Positions 1 through 9,814 of a stretch of DNA of 54,756 nucleotides are shown here, in pieces (the stretch's first letter is position 1; the number at the start of each line of letters is the position of its first letter). The notes under the pieces are model-generated. The model did not search any database and was not told where the DNA came from. It worked only from the letters and a program-made list of their open reading frames with translations. Location: contig CACPPH010000004.1 in NCBI GenBank assembly GCA_902635795.1, positions 1 through 54,756 on the forward strand, written 5' to 3'. Origin of the DNA: an uncultured Pelagibacteraceae bacterium. Its GTDB lineage: Bacteria; Pseudomonadota; Alphaproteobacteria; Pelagibacterales; Pelagibacteraceae. A program made the translations under genes and the position numbers.

Positions 1-1299
1 GATCTAAATGATCAATTTAAAAGTAAAATTTCTCAACTTAAAGACTCAACTTTAGATCAAAAAAAATTTAATTCTTTAATTTCTGAATTAATATCTAATA
101 TGAGTTTGGACGAAAATGTTGATGAAGAAAAGAAAAAAGAGGAAAATAGTGACATTGATGATAAGCATTCAAAACCTCAGGACCAGGACCAAAAGGCTAG
201 AGAAAAAGAGGAACAATACGAAGAAATGTCAATTGAAAGTGGTGCACCAGATTTAGAAAATGAAGCTAAAGACTCAGACAAATTCGATGAAGAAATTGAG
301 ATTGAAGATAGCTCCAGACCTGATCTAAAAAAAAGAGGAATTTCTAACTTAAGCGATTTAAAATACAAAACTTATACTGAGGAATTCGATGAAATTATAA
401 AAGCAGAAGAACTTGAGAATTCAGAGGAACTTGCACGATTAAGGAAAAATTTAGATCAACAATTATTGCAACTAAAAAATTTTATTTCTAAACTAGCAAA
501 CAAGTTACAAAGAAAATTACTTGCAAAACAAAACAGATCTTGGAACTTTGACTTAGAAGATGGTTTATTAGATACTTCAAAACTTCCTAGAGTTATTATG
601 GATCCCTTTAACTCTTTATCATTTAAAAAAGAAAGAGACATAGAATTTAAAGATACATTGGTGACTATACTGATAGATAACTCTGGTTCGATGAGAGGCA
701 AACCTATTTCTGTTGCAGCGATCTGTGCAGACATACTTTCTAGGACACTAGAAAGATGTATGGTTAAAGTTGAAATATTAGGATTTACAACTAAACATTG
801 GAAAGGTGGATTATCCAGAGAAAAATGGATGAAAAATAATAAACCAAGTCTACCTGGCAGATTGAACGATCTTAGGCATATAATTTATAAATCTGCTGAT
901 ACTCAATGGAGACAAGCTAAAAATAATATGGGATTAATGTTAAAAGAAGGTTTATTAAAAGAGAATATTGACGGAGAAGCCTTGAAATGGGCTTTTAATA
1001 AAATGAATAAAAGAAAAGAAGATAGAAAAATTTTGATGGTTATTTCGGACGGAGCACCCGTAGATGACTCGACTCTTTCTACAAATACTAGCGATTACTT
1101 AGAGTCTAATTTAAAAAAGACTGTTAAATTAATTGAGAATAAATCAGATATTGAGCTTTTGGCTATAGGTATCGGACATGATGTAACGAGATACTACAAT
1201 AGAGCAGTTAAAATAACAGACGTACAGGATCTAGGTGACGTAATGATAAATCAATTAACTGATTTATTTGTTGAAAAAAGCAAAAAAACATTTCATTAA
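1..1299 (+). CDS. cobT: Cobaltochelatase CobT-like protein with C-terminal VWA domain (5' truncated)
   Basis: The frame is open from the first base, so the window cuts the 5' end. An internal ATG at 100 is not a convincing start because in-frame coding runs through it. The visible part has a long acidic, low-complexity stretch rich in D, E and K (about the first 130 residues), then a helical segment, then a von Willebrand A domain. Its MIDAS motif is seen as [10 protein letters not shown] (DxSxS), with a later VISDGAP strand. This order matches CobT, which with the AAA+ protein CobS drives metal insertion by the CobN chelatase in aerobic cobalamin synthesis. CobT homologues near rpmB are familiar in alphaproteobacteria. 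CobS and CobN are not visible here, so the substrate is inferred. The stop is two bases from the stop of the convergent neighbour. Confidence 0.85.
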   Translation, partial: DLNDQFKSKISQLKDSTLDQKKFNSLISELISNMSLDENVDEEKKKEENSDIDDKHSKPQDQDQKAREKEEQYEEMSIESGAPDLENEAKDSDKFDEEIEIEDSSRPDLKKRGISNLSDLKYKTYTEEFDEIIKAEELENSEELARLRKNLDQQLLQLKNFISKLANKLQRKLLAKQNRSWNFDLEDGLLDTSKLPRVIMDPFNSLSFKKERDIEFKDTLVTILIDNSGSMRGKPISVAAICADILSRTLERCMVKVEILGFTTKHWKGGLSREKWMKNNKPSLPGRLNDLRHIIYKSADTQWRQAKNNMGLMLKEGLLKENIDGEALKWAFNKMNKRKEDRKILMVISDGAPVDDSTLSTNTSDYLESNLKKTVKLIENKSDIELLAIGIGHDVTRYYNRAVKITDVQDLGDVMINQLTDLFVEKSKKTFH

Positions 1300-1301
1300 A
1301 G

Positions 1302-1871
1302 TTAAGCTTTAGATACTGAGTTTTCCGAGTATTCTTTAATTCTTTTCAGTAAAAGTCTAAAAGGTATTAACATTAACATAGTAATAATTAATTTTACGGC
1401 AAGATCTCCAAAAGCTAGTGTTACCCACGGAATACCTGTTGAATAAAAAGCTATTGAAAAGAATAAAAAAGTATCAGCTAAAGATCCTATTGAAGACGAA
1501 ACAAGAGGAGCAATGTACCAACTTTTTTTTCTTAGTTTATCAAATACCTGTACATCTAAGTTCTGAGCAATAAAAAATGCAACTCCCGAACCAACTGCAA
1601 TCCTAACAGAAATTATATCAGAAAAGTTTGTAGAAACAAATAAAGTAAGTAATATTCCTATGATAAAACCTATATATACTACTTTCCTTGCAACAAATTT
1701 ACCATAGGCTCGATTTGCTAAATCAGTTATTAAAAAAGTGACTGGGTAACTAAAAGCGCCATAAGTTAATATTTCACTTAAGCCAAATTGTTTGATTGGA
1801 AATTGAACAAGGTAATTAGATAGGACAACAACCATTCCCATCATAATTGATAGTTTGTAGTATAAATTCAT
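1302..1871 (-). CDS. yhhQ: VUT-family (YhhQ) queuosine precursor transporter
   Basis: This 189-residue protein is almost entirely hydrophobic, with about six membrane segments and few charged loops. The pattern of a short N-terminus, the TYGAFSYPVTFLITDLANR region after the second helix, and the later GSLADTFLFF segment fits the VUT/YhhQ family. Members of that family import queuosine precursors (preQ0/preQ1 type) for tRNA modification. It lies one base downstream of rpmB on the same strand, so it is very likely cotranscribed and perhaps translationally coupled with it. Family assignment is firm; the exact substrate is inferred from the family. Confidence 0.8.
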   Translation of the reverse strand: MNLYYKLSIMMGMVVVLSNYLVQFPIKQFGLSEILTYGAFSYPVTFLITDLANRAYGKFVARKVVYIGFIIGILLTLFVSTNFSDIISVRIAVGSGVAFFIAQNLDVQVFDKLRKKSWYIAPLVSSSIGSLADTFLFFSIAFYSTGIPWVTLAFGDLAVKLIITMLMLIPFRLLLKRIKEYSENSVSKA

Positions 1872-1872
1872 T

Positions 1873-2151
1873 TTAAGACTTTGCAGAAATAGAGGCTTTA
1901 ATTTTTTTTACTTTTTTTGATAGTTTTGTATTTTTTGCAGACATTAAAAATTTATCTAGTCCACCTTTAAAGTCTACTGTCCTAAGAGCAGCATTTGCTA
2001 CGTTTAATTTTATATCTTTCTTTAATATATCGCTTCTAAATGTAACTTTTTTTAAATTTGGTAGAAATCTTCTCTTAGTTTTGTTTTTAGCATGGCTCAC
2101 GTTATGGCCTTTCAAAGGAGATATTCCAGTTAATTCGCATCTTTTAGACAT
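1873..2151 (-). CDS. rpmB: 50S ribosomal protein L28
   Basis: A basic 92-residue protein beginning MSKRCELTG, with the GHNVSHAKNKTKRRF segment and the FLPNLKKVTF strand typical of bacterial L28. Length is slightly above the usual 78-100 range for alphaproteobacteria and complete at both ends. L28 sits in the large subunit near the E site. It lies downstream of pyrD (42 bp gap) and directly upstream of the queuosine precursor transporter. The gap to pyrD holds an imperfect inverted repeat (CTACA...TGTAG near 2161-2180) that could slow transcription or act as a regulatory hairpin. Confidence 0.96.
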   Translation of the reverse strand: MSKRCELTGISPLKGHNVSHAKNKTKRRFLPNLKKVTFRSDILKKDIKLNVANAALRTVDFKGGLDKFLMSAKNTKLSKKVKKIKASISAKS

Positions 2152-2193
2152 AAAAATTTTCCTACAGTTATATAATTGTAGTGATAAGAAGGG

Positions 2194-3240
2194 TCAAGTA
2201 TTAATTCCAACAGCCTCGCTAATATTTTTGAGATTTTCTTTTTTCAAAATTGAAATTAACTCTTTTTTCATCTCTCTAACCACTCCAGGCCCTTTGTAAA
2301 CCATTCCGGTGTAAAGTTGAACTGCGCTAGCGCCAGCGCATATTTTTTCAAAAGCTGATAATCCAGAGTCTACACCTCCGACACCAATAATTTGGAATTT
2401 TCCTTTTGTATCTTTATAAAATTTTTTTATAAGCTCTGTAGACAAATTTTTCAAGGGTTGGCCTGATAGCCCTCCTTTTTCATTTTTTTGGGTGTCTGAC
2501 AAATTTTCACGGTTACTATCAGTTGTATTAGATACAATCACTCCGTCAATTTTATATTTCATGATCAACTCAATTATTTTACTAATCTCTGTGTCATTAA
2601 TATCAGGAGAAAGTTTAACTACAATAGGTTTTAAAATATTTTTTTCTCTTTTAATTTTATTTATACCCGTAAGAAGTTTTTCAAGTGAATTTTGATCATG
2701 AAAATCTCTCAACCCTTCGGTATTTGGTGATGATATATTAATTGTTAAGTACCCAGCTAAAGAATAAAGTCTTGATAAACAAAGATAATAGTCTTCCTCT
2801 TTTTTTTTGGTATCTTTATTCGGGCCAACGTTAATTCCTAGAAAACCAGTCGGCAAATTTTCTGATATTCTTTTAGAAACTATTTCAGAACCATGGTTAT
2901 TAAAACCAAGTCGATTTATTAAAGCTTGATCTTTTTCTAATCTAAAAACTCTAGGTTTCGGATTTCCAAGTTGTCTTTTTGGTGTTACTGTTCCAACTTC
3001 TACAAAGCCATAACCTAGTTTAAATAAGGAATTGTAAACTTCAGCACTTTTATCAAAACCTGCGGCTAACCCAACTGGATTAGGTAAAATCTCATTAAAT
3101 AAATTAGTTTCTAATAATTCTTCATTTTCAACCTGAAAAATATTTTTTGGCAGAAAATTTATCTTTAAAGAATTTATTGCAAAGTCATGCGCTGTTTCTG
3201 GATCTAACGAAAAAATGAATGGTTTAAAAATTGAAAACAT
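2194..3240 (-). CDS. pyrD: Dihydroorotate dehydrogenase (quinone), class 2
   Basis: A full-length 348-residue class 2 enzyme that oxidises dihydroorotate to orotate in pyrimidine synthesis, passing electrons to membrane quinone. Visible signatures are the FMN-binding GLAAGFDKSAE near residue 58, NISSPNTEGLRD with the catalytic serine of class 2 enzymes, the VSNTTDS segment, and the C-terminal GVGGVDSG phosphate-binding loop. The N-terminal part (FKPFIFSLDPETAHDFA) is the membrane-associating helical extension of this class. Its ATG overlaps the lysS stop in a TAATG arrangement at 3240, which suggests translational coupling with lysS. Confidence 0.96.
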   Translation of the reverse strand: MFSIFKPFIFSLDPETAHDFAINSLKINFLPKNIFQVENEELLETNLFNEILPNPVGLAAGFDKSAEVYNSLFKLGYGFVEVGTVTPKRQLGNPKPRVFRLEKDQALINRLGFNNHGSEIVSKRISENLPTGFLGINVGPNKDTKKKEEDYYLCLSRLYSLAGYLTINISSPNTEGLRDFHDQNSLEKLLTGINKIKREKNILKPIVVKLSPDINDTEISKIIELIMKYKIDGVIVSNTTDSNRENLSDTQKNEKGGLSGQPLKNLSTELIKKFYKDTKGKFQIIGVGGVDSGLSAFEKICAGASAVQLYTGMVYKGPGVVREMKKELISILKKENLKNISEAVGINT

Positions 3241-4802
3241 TATTTTAGTTTATCATTTATTAATTCAATTGTTTCAGTAAGTCCAAAGAAACTTATAAAA
3301 AAACCCATTCTAGGTCCGTTTTCTTCACCAAAAACTACTTGATAAATTAGTTTAAACCAATCTCTCAAATTTTTTTCATATCCGTTTTCTTTTCCTACAG
3401 AATAAACATATGTTTGTATTTCCTCAGGGCTTAGAGTTTGATCAATTTCTTCTAATTTTTTTATTAAATTAACTAAAGCTTTTTTTTCTTCTAAATTCGG
3501 TTTTTTAAATTTTTTTTTAGGCTCTACTTTATCTTTAAAATAATTAATTGCATAATTTATCAGTCCGTCAAGAATTTTGTGATCACTCGGTTTTATTTCT
3601 TTATGGAATCTATTAATAAATTTCCAGAGAACATCTTTTTCATTCGCATTACTTGATCCAACTAGATTAAGTAACATTGAAAAAGGCATAACTATTTTTT
3701 CATTTGGCGGTTTTCCATTATGAACGTGCCACACAGGATTTTGAATCTTATCTTTTTCATTTTGAATTTTGTATTTTTCAATCAACGTGAGGTATTCATC
3801 TACTGTTTTTGGCACTACTTCTGAGTATAATTTTTTAGCCCTTTTCGGATTTGGGTACATATACAACGCTAAACTTTCTGGAGAAGCGTATCTTAACCAT
3901 TCTTCGATGGAAATACCATTGCCTTTAGATTTAGAAATTTTTTCTCCTTTTTCATCAAGAAATAATTCATAAGCAAATCCATTTGGCGGAACTTTTCCGA
4001 GAGATCGACAAATTTTACTAGATAATATTGCGCTTTCAGTTAAATCTTTACCGTACATTTCAAAATCAACATTAAAAGTAAACCAACGCATCGCCCAGTC
4101 TACTTTCCATTGTAATTTACAATAACCGTTTAAAATACTTGTTTCTAATTTTTGACCGTTATTTTCAAATATTACTCTTCCTGATTTTTGGTCCATATCT
4201 ACCATTGGAATTTCGAGAACAACGCCTGTTTTAGGGCATATAGGTAAAAATGGACAATAGGTTTTTCTTCTTTCCTCTCTTAAGGTCGGTAAAATTATAT
4301 TCATAATTTCATCATATTTTTCTAAAACTCTAATTAAGGAATTGTTAAAAATTCCTTTTTTGTAATTTTCAGTTGAGCTTTTAAATAAGAATTTAAAATT
4401 AAATCTTTGTAAAAATTCTTTAAGCATCTCGTTATTATGCTCACCAAAACTGTTGAATTTTTTAAAAGGATCAGGAATTGATGTAAGAGGTTTACCTAAA
4501 TTTTTTTTTAATACTTCATCGTTAGGAATATTATCTGGTACTTTTCTCAAACCATCCATGTCATCTGAAAACGTGATTAACTCATGATCAATTTTTTGAA
4601 TATGATTTAAAGCATTTATCATCATAGATGTTCTAGCTACTTCGCCAAAGGTTCCAATATGGGGGAGTCCACTTGGACCATATCCTGTTTGAAAAGTAAT
4701 TTTGTCCTTTTTTTTAATTAGCTCTTTTCGATCCTTTAAAAGTTTCCTTACTTCTACGAAGGGCCAAGATGATGTCGACTGAATTAAGTTATTATCAAGC
4801 AT
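3240..4802 (-). CDS. lysS: Lysyl-tRNA synthetase, class I
   Basis: A 520-residue class I (LysK-type) lysyl-tRNA synthetase, the form found in archaea and most alphaproteobacteria in place of the class II enzyme. The HIGH-type signature is seen as PSGLPHIGTFGEVART near residue 43, and the KMSKS loop as KISKSKGNG near residue 290. The C-terminal helical anticodon-binding part is complete. It is the first gene of the leftward lysS-pyrD-rpmB-yhhQ run. The 93-bp gap to the divergent trkH must hold both promoters. Stop and pyrD start overlap by one base. Confidence 0.96.
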   Translation of the reverse strand: MLDNNLIQSTSSWPFVEVRKLLKDRKELIKKKDKITFQTGYGPSGLPHIGTFGEVARTSMMINALNHIQKIDHELITFSDDMDGLRKVPDNIPNDEVLKKNLGKPLTSIPDPFKKFNSFGEHNNEMLKEFLQRFNFKFLFKSSTENYKKGIFNNSLIRVLEKYDEIMNIILPTLREERRKTYCPFLPICPKTGVVLEIPMVDMDQKSGRVIFENNGQKLETSILNGYCKLQWKVDWAMRWFTFNVDFEMYGKDLTESAILSSKICRSLGKVPPNGFAYELFLDEKGEKISKSKGNGISIEEWLRYASPESLALYMYPNPKRAKKLYSEVVPKTVDEYLTLIEKYKIQNEKDKIQNPVWHVHNGKPPNEKIVMPFSMLLNLVGSSNANEKDVLWKFINRFHKEIKPSDHKILDGLINYAINYFKDKVEPKKKFKKPNLEEKKALVNLIKKLEEIDQTLSPEEIQTYVYSVGKENGYEKNLRDWFKLIYQVVFGEENGPRMGFFISFFGLTETIELINDKLK

Positions 4803-4895
4803 AAATATGGTTTATTAAATTTTATACGCAAAATACAGATATAATTTTATGATATTAAGTTGAATTTTAGGACTATTTAAATACTCTCAGTTTTT

Positions 4896-6344
4896 ATGGC
4901 CACAAATAAAACAGTCTTTTTTTTAATAGGTATCTTATTAATTGTTTTAGGAACTTCAATGCTAGCTCCTTACATGTTGCAAGTAATTTTTAAAGAAGGA
5001 AGTCATAGCTTCATTTCAGCCTCTTTTGTGACGATCTTTATTGGAGTTTTATTTATACTAGCAAATTTAGAGAGAGAATTTAAACTTAATTTGAGGCAAA
5101 CCTTTTTATTCTCATCTTTAGCATGGTTGATGATCGCAAGTTTCGGTAGTTTACCTTTTTTGCTTTCTACACAAAATTTTAGTTTAAGTGATGCATTTTT
5201 TGAAAGTATGTCAGGCATAACAACTACCGGAGCAACAATTATTTCTGATTTAGATAATAGTCCAAAAAGTATTTTATTATGGAGGGCTATTATGCAATGG
5301 CTAGGTGGTATTGGAATAGTTGTAATGGCAATTACTATTTTACCACTATTAAAAGTTGGAGGTATGCAATTATTTAAAATGGAGGGGCCAGATAGTACTG
5401 AAAAAATATTACCTAGAACAATCGAGGTAGCTACAATAATAATTTCTACGTATATAGTTCTTACGCTTCTTTGTGGTTTTTTTTATTGGGTTTTTGGAAT
5501 GTCAATTTTTGATAGTGTAAGTCATGCTATGACGACTATTGCTACGGGTGGTTTCTCAACACATAATGACTCTATTGGTTTCTTCAAAAATTCAAATATT
5601 GAAATTGTTGCGAGTATATTTATAATTTTAGGTAGTATACCTTTTATTTCTTATCTAAAATTTTCTCAAGGCAATAGAAAGATCTTTTTTCAAGATGTTC
5701 AAATTAAAGGGTTAATTTATATATTGCTGCTAGCTATAGTTATTATGTTTTTTTATTTAATATTTATTAATTATGAAAGCAGTTTATTTGATAAAATTAG
5801 AATATCTTCTTTTAACGTTATTTCTATATTATCAGGTACTGGTTATGTTACCGATGACTTTGGTTTATGGGGAAAATTTTCTTTAATTTTTTTTCTGCTT
5901 TTAATGTTTATAGGTGGTTGTGCAGGATCAACGGCCTGTGGTATTAAAATTTTTAGATTACAAATGTTACTTATTTTTCTAAAAAATCAAATTAAAAGAT
6001 TAATATCACCGAATAGCGTTATAATTACAAAATACAACAATCAAAAAATTTCAGATAATTTTATAAATTCTGTAATAATTTTTATTTTTACATTCTTATT
6101 TATCTTTTTAATAATAGCAATGCTTCTATCTATAAGTGGATTAGATTTTATAACGTCAATCTCTGGGGCAGCTAGCTCAATATCAAATGTTGGTCCTGGT
6201 TTAGGGGATGTTATTGGTCCCAATGGAAACTATAAAGATATTCCGGATATTTCTAAATGGGTTCTATCATTTGGAATGTTATTAGGAAGGTTAGAACTAT
6301 TTGCAGTATTAGTTCTTTTCTTTCCATCTTTTTGGAGAAATTAA
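4896..6344 (+). CDS. trkH: TrkH-type potassium uptake membrane subunit
   Basis: This 482-residue membrane protein has about ten hydrophobic segments arranged as repeated membrane-pore-membrane units. Four pore-loop selectivity-filter segments can be seen: GITTTGAT near residue 110, TIATGGFST near 218, ILSGTGYVT near 315, and SNVGPGLGD near 430. That pattern identifies the TrkH/KtrB superfamily, which imports K+ with a cytosolic NAD-binding TrkA partner. No trkA is present in this window. The gene is the first of a rightward run with the AmpG-like permease (3 bp gap) and a NlpC/P60 peptidase. Confidence 0.93.
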   Translation: MATNKTVFFLIGILLIVLGTSMLAPYMLQVIFKEGSHSFISASFVTIFIGVLFILANLEREFKLNLRQTFLFSSLAWLMIASFGSLPFLLSTQNFSLSDAFFESMSGITTTGATIISDLDNSPKSILLWRAIMQWLGGIGIVVMAITILPLLKVGGMQLFKMEGPDSTEKILPRTIEVATIIISTYIVLTLLCGFFYWVFGMSIFDSVSHAMTTIATGGFSTHNDSIGFFKNSNIEIVASIFIILGSIPFISYLKFSQGNRKIFFQDVQIKGLIYILLLAIVIMFFYLIFINYESSLFDKIRISSFNVISILSGTGYVTDDFGLWGKFSLIFFLLLMFIGGCAGSTACGIKIFRLQMLLIFLKNQIKRLISPNSVIITKYNNQKISDNFINSVIIFIFTFLFIFLIIAMLLSISGLDFITSISGAASSISNVGPGLGDVIGPNGNYKDIPDISKWVLSFGMLLGRLELFAVLVLFFPSFWRN

Positions 6345-6347
6345 AAC

Positions 6348-7721
6348 ATGGAGATAATCAAAAAACAATCATTTTCAGAAACATTTAAAGTTTATTTAGA
6401 TCAAAGAATGATCAAAATTTTACTTCTTGGTGCAATCAGTGGTTTCCCATGGGTTTTAATTGGAAGTAGTTTAAGTCTTTGGCTAAAAGAAGATGGTTTA
6501 AGTAGAAGCACAATTGGCTGGGCAGGTTTAATTTTTGCTGTTTATGCTTTTAATTATTTATGGGCCCCAATTATAGATAGAGTTAGAATTCCCTGGTTAA
6601 CTAAAAGAGTAGGTCACAGGCGTGGATGGATTATATCGATGCAAAGTTTAATTTTAATCTGTCTAGTATGTTGGAGTTTAATAAATCCTACTATAAATTT
6701 AGCATTGGTAATTAGTGTTGGACTAATAATTGCTATCGCATCCGCGACTCAAGACATAACAGTTGATGCTTTGAGAATTGAGCAAATAGGTGAGCATGAA
6801 GGAAAATCTATGCAAGCAGGAGCGGCGATGGCAGTAGTTGGTTGGTGGACTGGGTACAAATTGGGTGGAGTTGTATCTCTAAATTCAGCTGAGTTTTTTC
6901 AGAAAGCAGGTTTTGAAAACTATTGGCAAATAACTTTTTTAGTTTTGGGTATACTTATAATTTGTTGCAATATTGGTCTTATGTTTGTTAACGAACCACA
7001 ACCAATTGATAGAGCAGAAAGTCAAAGACAAACTGATAAAATGATAGAAGATAAACTGGGTTCTTCTAACATAATAACAAAAATAGTTGCGTGGTTGTCT
7101 GGTACAGTAATTGGTCCTGTAATAAGTTTCTTTAAAAAAAACGGCTTTAATATTGCAATTGCAATACTAGGTTTTGTTTTTCTTTTCAAAATTGGTGAGG
7201 CATTCTTAGGAAGAATGTCTGTGATTTTTTATAAAGAGATAGGATTTACAAAGTCAGATATCGCTCTTTACTCAAAAGGTCTCGGGTGGGTTACAACCGT
7301 GATATTTACTTTAATTGGAGGTTTGTTTGCAATTCGATCTGGAGTAATTAAAGCTATGTTTGTTTCTGGGATACTTATGGCTTCAACAAATCTCTTATTT
7401 TCTTTATTAGCTTGGTCAGGAAAATCTGAATTATTGTTTGCAATCGCAGTAATATTTGATGATATGGCTGCAGCATTTGCAACAGTAGCATTCGTTGCTT
7501 TCATTTCAATGCTCGTAGATAGAACTTATACTGCTACTCAATATGCTCTTCTTGCCTCTATAGGAACAGCTGGGAGAACAACTTTAGCAGCATCTTCTGG
7601 TGCGTTAGTTGATTGGTTAAATGGAGATTGGGGAATATTTTTTATTATTACTGCATTAATGGTTATACCGTCTCTAATATTTCTTTATATGATTAAAGAT
7701 AAATTGAAACTTAATGACTAA
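6348..7721 (+). CDS. AmpG-family MFS permease (muropeptide transporter-like)
   Basis: A 457-residue major facilitator with about twelve to fourteen membrane segments. The start LLLGAISGFPWVLIGSSLSLWL followed by LKEDGLSRSTIGWAGL and YLWAPIIDRV is the N-terminal pattern of the PAT/AmpG family. TQDITVDALRIEQ is the conserved segment of transmembrane helix 5 in the same family. AmpG imports anhydro-muropeptides for cell-wall recycling. The next gene, overlapping by 8 bp, encodes a NlpC/P60 peptidase, which supports a role in murein turnover, although some AmpG-like carriers move other solutes. The broken segment list is abbreviated here; the whole protein is intact. Confidence 0.85.
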   Translation: MEIIKKQSFSETFKVYLDQRMIKILLLGAISGFPWVLIGSSLSLWLKEDGLSRSTIGWAGLIFAVYAFNYLWAPIIDRVRIPWLTKRVGHRRGWIISMQSLILICLVCWSLINPTINLALVISVGLIIAIASATQDITVDALRIEQIGEHEGKSMQAGAAMAVVGWWTGYKLGGVVSLNSAEFFQKAGFENYWQITFLVLGILIICCNIGLMFVNEPQPIDRAESQRQTDKMIEDKLGSSNIITKIVAWLSGTVIGPVISFFKKNGFNIAIAILGFVFLFKIGEAFLGRMSVIFYKEIGFTKSDIALYSKGLGWVTTVIFTLIGGLFAIRSGVIKAMFVSGILMASTNLLFSLLAWSGKSELLFAIAVIFDDMAAAFATVAFVAFISMLVDRTYTATQYALLASIGTAGRTTLAASSGALVDWLNGDWGIFFIITALMVIPSLIFLYMIKDKLKLND

Positions 7722-8454
7722 GTATTTTACAAATAATTTCAATATTATTAATCTTTATAAAAAGCCCTCGACCAAGTCTGAAATTGTGACACAAATGATT
7801 TTTGGAAACAATTTTTCAATACAAGCAAGCGGAAGAAAATGGTTAAAAATAAAGATAAAAGAAGACGGTTATAAAGGTTATATTAAAAACAAAAAATTTT
7901 CTAAGTTTTATAAACCTACTCATAAGGTTTATATTCTTAAGTCAAAAGTGTTTAAAAATGCCAGTCAAAGCAAGAAAATAAATGAGATATCTTTTGGTTC
8001 AAAAATAAAAGTCACAGAAAGTAAAAATAAATATTTAAAATTCTCAAAGGGATGGATATTGAAAAATGATGTTAAACCTATCACTTTTATTGAAAAAAAC
8101 CCTTTCAGGAAAATATCTATTTTTAAAAATATTAAATATAAATGGGGAGGAAAATCTTTTAAGGGGATAGATTGTTCTGCCTTGATACAAGTTTTTTTAA
8201 ATTTTAATAATAAATTTTGTCCACGGGATACTAAAGATCAGTTTAAATTTTTTAAAAAAAACGTAAAACTAAAAAATTTAAGAAAAAACGATATTATCTA
8301 TTGGAAAGGGCATGTAGCTTTAGCTCTCTCAAATAAAAAACTTATTCATGCATATGGTCCAATGAAAAAAACAGTTATAATGGGGATTAATCAAACAATT
8401 AAAAGAATTTACCGAACTGCCAAATTGAAAGTAATAGGAATTAAAAGACTATAA
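7714..8454 (+). CDS. NlpC/P60-family cysteine peptidase with N-terminal SH3-like domains
   Basis: The 246-residue protein has two SH3b-like repeats in its N-terminal 110 residues (one around [14 protein letters not shown], one around [14 protein letters not shown]), then a NlpC/P60 domain. The catalytic Cys is in GIDCSALIQ near residue 152, the His in GHVALAL near 206, and a second polar His in IHAYGP near 217. These enzymes cut D-Glu-diaminopimelate bonds in cell-wall peptides. No signal peptide is obvious, so it may act on peptides brought in by the upstream AmpG-like carrier, with which it overlaps by 8 bp. Very high lysine content reflects the AT-rich genome. Confidence 0.85.
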   Translation: MTKYFTNNFNIINLYKKPSTKSEIVTQMIFGNNFSIQASGRKWLKIKIKEDGYKGYIKNKKFSKFYKPTHKVYILKSKVFKNASQSKKINEISFGSKIKVTESKNKYLKFSKGWILKNDVKPITFIEKNPFRKISIFKNIKYKWGGKSFKGIDCSALIQVFLNFNNKFCPRDTKDQFKFFKKNVKLKNLRKNDIIYWKGHVALALSNKKLIHAYGPMKKTVIMGINQTIKRIYRTAKLKVIGIKRL

Positions 8455-8459
8455 AGTGC

Positions 8460-8491
8460 AAAGGCAGCTTCAGTCTCCCTCCACTGCCCTT
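8460..8491 (+). terminator. GC-rich hairpin after the NlpC gene, possible terminator
   Basis: AAAGGCAG at 8460-8467 pairs with CTGCCCTT at 8484-8491 with one mismatch, around a 16-base pyrimidine-rich loop. It begins five bases after the NlpC stop and is followed by AT-rich sequence with TATTTT. It is much richer in GC than its surroundings. The lack of a clean T-run makes a classical intrinsic terminator uncertain. Confidence 0.35.
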
Positions 8492-8556
8492 AATAATATT
8501 TTAAACGATTCGACCAAAATAATTAAGACCTTTATAAATTTAGTGTGGATATATAA

Positions 8557-8630
8557 TGGCGGAAAGAGAGGGATTCGAACCCTCGAAACGGTTTCCCGTT
8601 TACACGCTTTCCAAGCGTGCGCCTTCAACC
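8557..8630 (-). pseudogene. Truncated tRNA-Ser(GGA) copy (3' 74 nt)
   Basis: This stretch matches the last 74 bases of the intact tRNA-Ser at 9815-9904, including anticodon arm, long variable arm, T arm and encoded CCA. The one difference changes a G-C acceptor pair to G-U. The match stops abruptly at 8630/8631 within the D arm. The sequence beyond (TAGCCTTCTAGAG) cannot form the 5' acceptor strand, so no functional tRNA is expected. Confidence 0.85.
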
Positions 8631-8716
8631 TAGCCTTCTAGAGTTATTGATTAGTGAACATTAATTTTTTGAATTTCGATAAAATTTGAGCTGGCGACAG
8701 CAATACGGAGTCAGAA

Positions 8717-9766
8717 TTAATTGCAGAAAGTATAAAGTGTAGAATCCTCTAATAATTTAGCAACATCTTTTGTTGAAAACCAACTAGTCGGAACTTTTAC
8801 CTGATTAGCATCTAAAAAATTTTTCACCGAGCTAGTTTTAATCCCAAAGTTTTGACCTTCGGAGATGTTTTTTTTCATTCCCATAACAGATACGGCTACT
8901 AATTTGCCGGTCTCTTCATCGACGATTGGACCTCCGCTGTTTCCAGGATTTAATGCAGCATCAACTTGAACAAGTGTTGAGTCGTCGTTAGGTCCTTTTA
9001 AAGAACTTACTATTCCAGAAGTAAACTTTAAATCATCGCTTATAAATTTTCCAAATGGATAACCTGATGCTATAATCCTTTGAAGTTTTTTAGGTTGACT
9101 ATTAGAAAGTGCAACATATTTAGTATTAGTTAAATTTGCTTTGAGCAAAGCTAAATCAAGTAATTGATCTTTAGCAATTACCTTAGTTTGAATATCTTTG
9201 TCGTTATATTTAATTTTAGGATTTGAGGAGCAACTTTTAATAACGTGATAATTTGTAATTATGTGCCCCCTGTTAGTCACAAAAAAAGCTGAACCTGACG
9301 ACCCTTTTGAAGTGCTTGTTTTAGTTTTTGTTTTTGGTTTAGATGCTACTCTGTTATTATTTTTACCGCTAGATTGTCTTGGTTTTAAGACAATAGCAGT
9401 AGCGTACTGTCTTGTAGTAGGATCATAAACTTGCTCGCTAACTTGTTTATATTTACTTAAATCTTTTTGATATTTTGATTTCCAATCAGCCGCTTCTGAA
9501 GCCGTAACAGTTCTATCGTTTATGTATTTTGGCATACAGTTTGCATATGGATTATAATTTTGGCATCTCATTATTGCCTCAAAAACTGCTATTTCAATTG
9601 TAGGTCTAGCCCAAGAAGCTCCATAGCCTCCATCACCACTTTCAGCAGAAGCTTTTTGAGGTTTGACAACTGGTGAAAAGTATACTGAAGGAGTTCCGCA
9701 TGCTGACAAAAGCATTAAAGATATAATCACTAAAAATTTTTTTATATGTTGACGACAATACGACAT
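8717..9766 (-). CDS. Trypsin-like serine protease, predicted lipoprotein
   Basis: The reading frame opens further upstream to 9940, but that part runs through the tRNA-Ser. The ATG at 9766 gives a sensible 349-residue protein starting [11 protein letters not shown], a hydrophobic stretch, and a lipobox-like LLSAC, so it is probably a lipid-anchored exported protein. A novel N-terminal part of about 150 residues and a Ser/Thr/Lys linker precede a chymotrypsin-fold domain with His in TNYHV, Asp in LLDLALLK and Ser in NPGNSGGP. It resembles the DegP/HtrA catalytic domain but has no PDZ domain. It lies 48 bp after the tRNA-Ser 3' end, on the same strand, and may be read from the tRNA promoter. 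Its in vivo substrate is unknown. Confidence 0.85.
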   Translation of the reverse strand: MSYCRQHIKKFLVIISLMLLSACGTPSVYFSPVVKPQKASAESGDGGYGASWARPTIEIAVFEAIMRCQNYNPYANCMPKYINDRTVTASEAADWKSKYQKDLSKYKQVSEQVYDPTTRQYATAIVLKPRQSSGKNNNRVASKPKTKTKTSTSKGSSGSAFFVTNRGHIITNYHVIKSCSSNPKIKYNDKDIQTKVIAKDQLLDLALLKANLTNTKYVALSNSQPKKLQRIIASGYPFGKFISDDLKFTSGIVSSLKGPNDDSTLVQVDAALNPGNSGGPIVDEETGKLVAVSVMGMKKNISEGQNFGIKTSSVKNFLDANQVKVPTSWFSTKDVAKLLEDSTLYTFCN

Positions 9767-9814
9767 CAAAACTATAATATTATATATTTTAGGTTGTGCA
9801 AGACTATTAAAAAA

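Noticed and set aside
8456-8641. 61-codon rightward frame covering the tRNA-Ser fragment
   Set aside because: It is read through an antisense tRNA remnant and has no recognisable domain or RBS. The tRNA copy explains the sequence.
8455-8716. Possible tmRNA or other structured RNA
   Set aside because: A GATTCGACC string and hairpins drew attention, but no tmRNA acceptor pairing or tag could be built, and the region is too short.
8717-9766. Full DegP/HtrA protease
   Set aside because: No PDZ domain follows the catalytic domain, so only a trypsin-like protease is claimed.
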